From Euglena gracilis (taxonomy: Eukaryota > Euglenida > Euglenophyceae > Euglenales), in the NCBI GenBank assembly GCA_039621445.1, contig CP154957.1, forward strand, positions 25,582,938 through 25,646,937: DNA of 64,000 nucleotides, given 5' to 3'. This document shows positions 59,843 to 64,000 of this stretch, in pieces. The translations under genes and the position numbers were made by a program. The stretch's first letter is position 1; every line of letters starts with the position of its first letter. The notes under the pieces are model-generated. The model ran no database searches. It was not told where the DNA came from and worked only from the letters and a program-made list of their open reading frames with translations.

Positions 59843-60571
59843 CTATCTCACTTTCTGTGAGTTCAGGAGTATAGCGGCGCATGTGTTCCGCGTTAGCACC
59901 CACTGGGAGCACTCCGTGGAGCACAGACGGAACCAGGATCCCAGGTCCCTGAGGGTTACGTTGTCTGGAAATACGGATTCTCCGGGTTGGAAGAAGGTTC
60001 TTCCTGCTATCGTTCTCTGGGACCACATGTCCCAGGTGGCGATAGGCTTGTTGGCGATTACAAGCAATTGTCGGCCGTACGAATCCCATATCACTCGGAT
60101 GAAGGGATCCGGTCTGTCCTCTGCGCACATGCACAGAGCGTTACGAATTGTATCCGTTGAAGCCATTGTAAGTTCACCCATGTACTTGGGGAACCCAGGC
60201 ATAACGGGAGCGGCATACTGTCTTTGTGGAGGTTCTGGTTGTGTGGCATACTGCCTTTGTGGGGGTTGTGGGGGTGTGTCATACTGCCCTTGTGGCAGTT
60301 GTGCGGGGTAATAACGACTACGAAGTTGTTCAGCCAATTGTCGTTGTTCATACTCCAAATACTGTTGTTCTACCGCCGCAAAAGCAGCGCGCTGGCTACT
60401 GCTACTGGCAAGATCGTATGTCCTTGGGGGCCGCGGTTGCGGCACCGCAAACTGTTCATAGGCAGATTCCGTTTGTTGTGGAAGCATAGGTTGGGATTGC
60501 ATGCCACCAAGTGTAGTTTGTTCTGGGGCAACATGCGAAACCGCATGTTGAGTCACAGTGGGATTTGCCAC
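59843..60571 (-). pseudogene. Resident block: 242-codon frame, unknown
   Basis: Gln/Pro-rich first half with repeated Pro-Pro-Gln-Arg-Gln-Tyr-Ala units. The second half is compact with Ile-Arg-Val-Ile-Trp-Asp-Ser-Tyr and several Trp. It begins at a GTG after a TAA (about 60,600); sensible sequence before it lies in another phase (60,869-60,590), so one or more indels are likely. It ends 91 bases before the 393-codon frame. Family not recognised. Confidence 0.45.
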
Positions 60572-60756
60572 TACGGGCCGTGCTGCCGAAGCAGCTTTTT
60601 ACATGCCGAACGGGGACTTGTCCCCCACAAGAGAGTGCAAGTCCTCGTCCTCCCGAAGGAGGTTGTGGGTGAGGGGGTCCTCTCGTAGGAGGTTGTCCAG
60701 GGGGAACATACGGTTGGGAGGTTGGAGGACCAGGTCCCCTTCCTCCAGTATCCATC

Positions 60757-61275
60757 TTAACAATAGCAGATAGTAGCAAGTGCTGAGCTGTGGGAGCGTG
60801 AGCTCCGCGAGGATTGTGAACCCCTTGGACTCTGATACCGCTTTCGCGTATCAGGGTGGGGGCAGTCACGGGACGTATGCCCCGATTTGTTGCACAAAAA
60901 GCAAGTTTTGTCAGAAGATTGGTCAGATGAGCGCTGATAGCGCGTTTTCGTATCTCCCTTTGGGGAGTTTGTATGTTTACCGTATCCCCGTGGGGATTTT
61001 AGAGAAGGAGTCTTTTGTAGGGCACTTACCGTACCGCTGGGGAGACCAGCGGTAGGGTGGTGGGTGTAAGCCGATTGTATCTGTCCCGAAAGTTGTGAGA
61101 GTTTCATTTGTTTGGAAACATAGATACATCGTTGTTCAAGTGTAAGTCTGTTGTCCGCTAGTTCCTCGCGGTGGATGTCCTTGATAATTGTAGGAATTAA
61201 ATGGAGGAGAACCGCATCCAATTGTCCTTTCATTTGGTTCTCTCCCAGTTCATCAACCTCAGAAGCCAATGCCAA
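60757..61275 (-). pseudogene. Resident block: gag-like frame with CCHC zinc knuckle
   Basis: 172 codons. Helical first third, then Ser/Lys/Arg-rich, then a zinc knuckle Cys-x2-Cys-x4-His-x4-Cys (about 60,863-60,904) followed by a basic Arg/Ser tail. This is the hallmark of retrotransposon or retrovirus-type nucleocapsid proteins and binds RNA. No RT is present in this block in the window. The knuckle is an independent feature from the large LTR element, whose gag lacks one. Confidence 0.7.
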
Positions 61276-61389
61276 CCATTTGGAATACCAAAGGTCGATT
61301 GACTTCCATTTTCGGTCAGTTGGTGCGAATTGTCGCCCTTTTTTCTCCAGCGTAATTCGCGAAATTAGGCTTGAAAAGGTTGACGCATA

Positions 61390-61647
61390 TTAGTCAGCCA
61401 GATCATCAAAAGTTATCCGATTCCGGATCACAAGTTGTCGGGCGCGTTCTTTTCCTTCCTTGGGGAGGCAAGCAAGGAATTCAATCTTGATTACCTCTGG
61501 TTTCCCGTCTGGGTTGGACCCTTCAAGTCCCAGGAGTATGTCCAGTCGCGCCAAAACTGTTTCCAAGTTGTGGGATCTCCGTCCCATTGTGGTTTTACCT
61601 TGTTGGCAATTGTAATGGTACCCTTGAAATCGCGTTGTGGGCCGCAA
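61390..61647 (-). pseudogene. Resident block: capsid-like fragment
   Basis: 85 codons with a Trp-poor, Leu/Lys/Glu-rich end (Phe-Leu-Ala-Cys-Leu-Pro-Lys-Glu-Gly-Lys). Position just before the knuckle frame fits a gag capsid part. It is broken from its neighbours by stops. Confidence 0.4.
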
Positions 61648-61877
61648 TTTCCATCGTAATCGTTATTGTAGGGTTGTTGTGGTGTGGTGCGCGAATAGGC
61701 ATCCAAAATGGTACTCATGGTACCGTAGGTACCATGGGTATTTGGTACATCGCAGTTCCGCAAATTGTATGGTTGTGTTTCGCTATTCCGTGATTCGAAT
61801 TGTAAAGGGTCGCGATTCCGCGATTCGGGGTGTGGTAACATACCAGTGGGGTAGGAACCCCGTTGTTCACCCGCAAA

Positions 61878-62417
61878 TCAGGGAACCGCGGTAAATTCAG
61901 TATTTCGCATTCGCGATCCATGGCCAATACCCGGGGTAGGGTTATGGCTCATACCGCGAATCAGTCCCGATTCGCGAATTTCTTGTTGAAAAACCGGAGG
62001 ATTCGCGGTTTTTGTGGTAAAAACCGGTTCATCATCCGAAGAATTATCCTTAGGGGGGGGAACCTTAAGTATTGGTATAAACGGGCGATTGTAATCGCGA
62101 TTGTAGGCATGTTCATGATCATGTGCATCCGTGGATGCTTGTAGGGCATGCGCATCCGAAGATGCTTGTAAGGGTGCAGATACTGCGCTTTTGGAAAGAT
62201 TGGCATCCAAGGAATCGCGAATTTGATGCACAAAGTCGCGAATTGGATGTCGGGCGTCCGAAGATGCTTCGGTTGATGCACGAAAAGCTCGTTGTGAGCT
62301 GGAAGTTGCATTTTGACGACCGAAAACACGGTTTTCAGGGGCAAAGTGGGGGGGGTTGCGGGCTTTTGCATGAATCTCATCCAAACTCAATGCAAAATCT
62401 TGGATACTTTGTCCCAA
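61878..62417 (-). pseudogene. Resident block: unknown frame
   Basis: 179 codons rich in Ser, Ala, His and Asp, with repeated Ala-Ser-(Ser/Thr)-(Asp/Glu)-Ala units (DNA motif ATCCGAAGATGCTTG at about 62,110-62,290). The surrounding DNA has many TTCGCGAATT-type short palindromes. No family recognised. Confidence 0.4.
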
Positions 62418-62533
62418 TCAACCAACCACTTGGAAAAGGTCCGAAATTCGTTCAACATCACCCTGCAAACGCTTAATACGTTTGCGGTATGAGGGTAATT
62501 CATCCAAAAGTGGTAATTTTGTCAACAATGGAG

Positions 62534-63238
62534 TCAAAATCCGCGGAAAGGTTTGGAAAAGTGGTGTCCAAGAATTGGAACCTCGTAACCAAAGTTTCCA
62601 TTTGCGGTTGTAAGGGCGTTCAACCGACTGTCGGTTTGTGGGGTTGTGGTACCCAACGTGGGTTGGGGTACCCCTACCGCATTTTCAGCGGTTTTGTCAT
62701 TCATAATTGTAGAAAGTCGGTTCTCCAACACCGAAATCTGTTGTTTTAGTGTGAGAACTTGTTGAGTGACCGAATTTTCGGTCCTCATCAAGGTTTCACA
62801 AAATTCTTGTAAGGTTTCCTGATTTTTCGCAAGCATTTGGTCGTAAAATGTGCGAAAATAAAGAGGTAGTTCGACTTCGCGAACCGTTTGTCCATCCGAG
62901 GATGGTTGGAGTCCAGAGACCCTTGTAGAAAGTGTTTGTACACGTTTTTGTAAATGGGAAGTGGTGGATTGTAAGGTTTTGTGTTGGGTATTCAAATCCG
63001 CAAGTGCGGTTTCAATGCCGGTGATATCCAGAATTGGGTTTTGAATACCGTTGCACCGTTTGTGCGAATCCGAATTCGAAAACGCGGATTCGATTTTGTT
63101 CACATCCGCTTGTGACTGATTGTGCAAATGGGTTACAGTGGATCGTAGTGCTCCCATACCGGGATTTTTGGTGGAAGTTTCCGCAAAGCGGCGTTGTGAG
63201 TCCCCAAATTGCGGTTTGTAGTCCCGAAACATCCGCAA
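62534..63238 (-). pseudogene. Resident block: coiled-coil-like frame
   Basis: 234 codons with long helical stretches (Gln/Leu/Thr/Ser, for example Val-Leu-Thr-Leu-Lys-Gln-Gln-Ile-Ser-Val-Leu-Glu-Asn-Arg-Leu near 62,730). It overlaps the next frame by 106 bases in another phase, so an indel probably splits one original frame. Confidence 0.45.
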
Positions 63239-63963
63239 AAGCGGTTTTCAGGTCTGCAAACGCAATTTGGAGGTCCGCATTCGCGGTTTGGATGGTAGTT
63301 ATGACCCTTTTTACGGTCTTGGAGTTCCGCATTCGCGGTTTGTAAGCTAAGAATCACCGCATCGCGGGATTGGAGTTCCGCCGTAGCGGTTTGTAGCGCA
63401 TTGGAAGCAGTTTCAAGTTTTTGTATGTCGCTTTGCCACTTCTCATGGAGGAAATCCTGCCGATGCACGATTTCCGCCACTTGAGTGTGTAATGTGGTCA
63501 AAAGTGTTGGAAGCTTCACCGCATTTGCAGGAAGTTTGTTCCAAACGAGCAATCCGCTCTTCCAGTTGTTGAGCAAAAGCTCTTTGTACATAGTTTTCGC
63601 GTATTTGTGCAAAAGTTTGATGAAACTCGCTTTTTCATCACCCAAACGCAAAATGCGTTCTTGGGATTGTTGTACAACATTTGACAAAGTGGAGAAGAGC
63701 TCATATGAGACATATGAGCCAAGTTCCGCACCCGTAGGCGCTGTATCCCGTTGTTGTAACCGGGACTGCATTTCTTGCAATGTATAAGAAACCTTTTCCA
63801 GTTGTGTGAACAGTTGTTGTAGATTTTGTTGTAAATGTGAAAATTTTGCATTATTCCGCGATCCTGGGCACCCTTTTTTTGCCCAAGTTGGCTGATTCTT
63901 TATTGGATTTCCAAGCCAGAGGAAGGGACAGAGGCTTGAACAAAGACGAACCAACAATATCAA
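63133..63963 (-). pseudogene. Resident block: N-terminal coiled-coil-like frame
   Basis: 276 codons. From about 63,850 to 63,330 it is helical and Gln/Leu/Glu-rich with heptad-like spacing, including repeated Leu-Gln-Thr-Ala-(Asn/Thr)-Ala-Glu-Leu-Gln units. The last 60 residues are Cys/Arg/Asn-rich and look out of frame. It likely continues as 62,534-63,238. It may begin beyond or near the window edge. Function unknown; a gag-type assembly domain is one possibility. Confidence 0.45.
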
Positions 63964-64000
63964 AAGAGGAATTTTCAGAAAGTCAGGAACATTAATTAAA

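Noticed and set aside
63860-63900. AATCAGCCAACT shared between 63.9 kb (minus strand) and DIRS-like ends, considered as proof of one family
   Set aside because: Only 12 bases match, and the orientation relative to gag is opposite. Too short to link the two.

Overview
The window is eukaryotic and dominated by repeats. It has no ribosome-binding-site-led operons, rRNA, tRNA or CRISPR arrays that I could support. It holds Ty3/Gypsy, DIRS-like, Tc1/mariner and MITE-type elements, many (CA)n/(AT)n microsatellites and very long C or G homopolymers, plus a scatter of short segments that look like exons bounded by GT..AG sites. The element mix suggests a unicellular alga or other protist with a large repeat-rich genome. 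The sequence alone does not let me name the lineage.

Region 1 (1-31,000) is intergenic or intronic DNA crowded with small inverted-repeat elements, many of which end in C or G homopolymers. One MITE family is present three times (4,716, 20,660 and 22,034). A Tc1/mariner element (10,913-15,078) carries a second, nested 2.6 kb element (12,255-14,874). A relative of the nested element lies at 23,577-26,580. Both contain many copies of a hairpin-forming GCGCAAATGCGC-type motif. About eleven short exon-like segments on both strands hint at one or more host genes, none of which I can identify.

Region 2 (31,350-44,130) is a pile-up of broken DIRS-like retroelements (gag, RT, RNase H, tyrosine-recombinase pieces, inverted terminal repeats). 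They are joined head to head and have been hit by a short LTR element (38,344-40,269) and by an unidentified 577 bp insertion (40,364-40,940).

Region 3 (44,350-64,000, minus strand) is an older block with a degenerate gag-like coding series, including a CCHC zinc knuckle. It is split by the main object of the window, a 13.0 kb Ty3/Gypsy-type LTR retrotransposon (45,962-58,978). That element has 637/638 bp LTRs that differ at only four places, a target duplication, a primer-binding site and a polypurine tract. Its pol frame is intact at 2,152 codons and encodes, in order, a C5-type DNA methyltransferase-like domain, aspartic protease, reverse transcriptase, RNase H, a long Pro/Ala linker, integrase and a chromodomain. 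Between pol and the 3' LTR lies a roughly 2 kb tandem array that is very G-rich on the sense strand. Removing the element plus one target-site copy rejoins a 393-codon host-side frame exactly, so the insertion is recent.

Working model (inference): the large element makes a gag split over three frames, then a pol started or reinitiated at an ATGA overlap. The pol combines a DNA-methylating and a chromatin-reading module with the usual copy-and-integrate machinery. Everything else in the window looks like accumulated, mostly dead repeats around sparse host exons.
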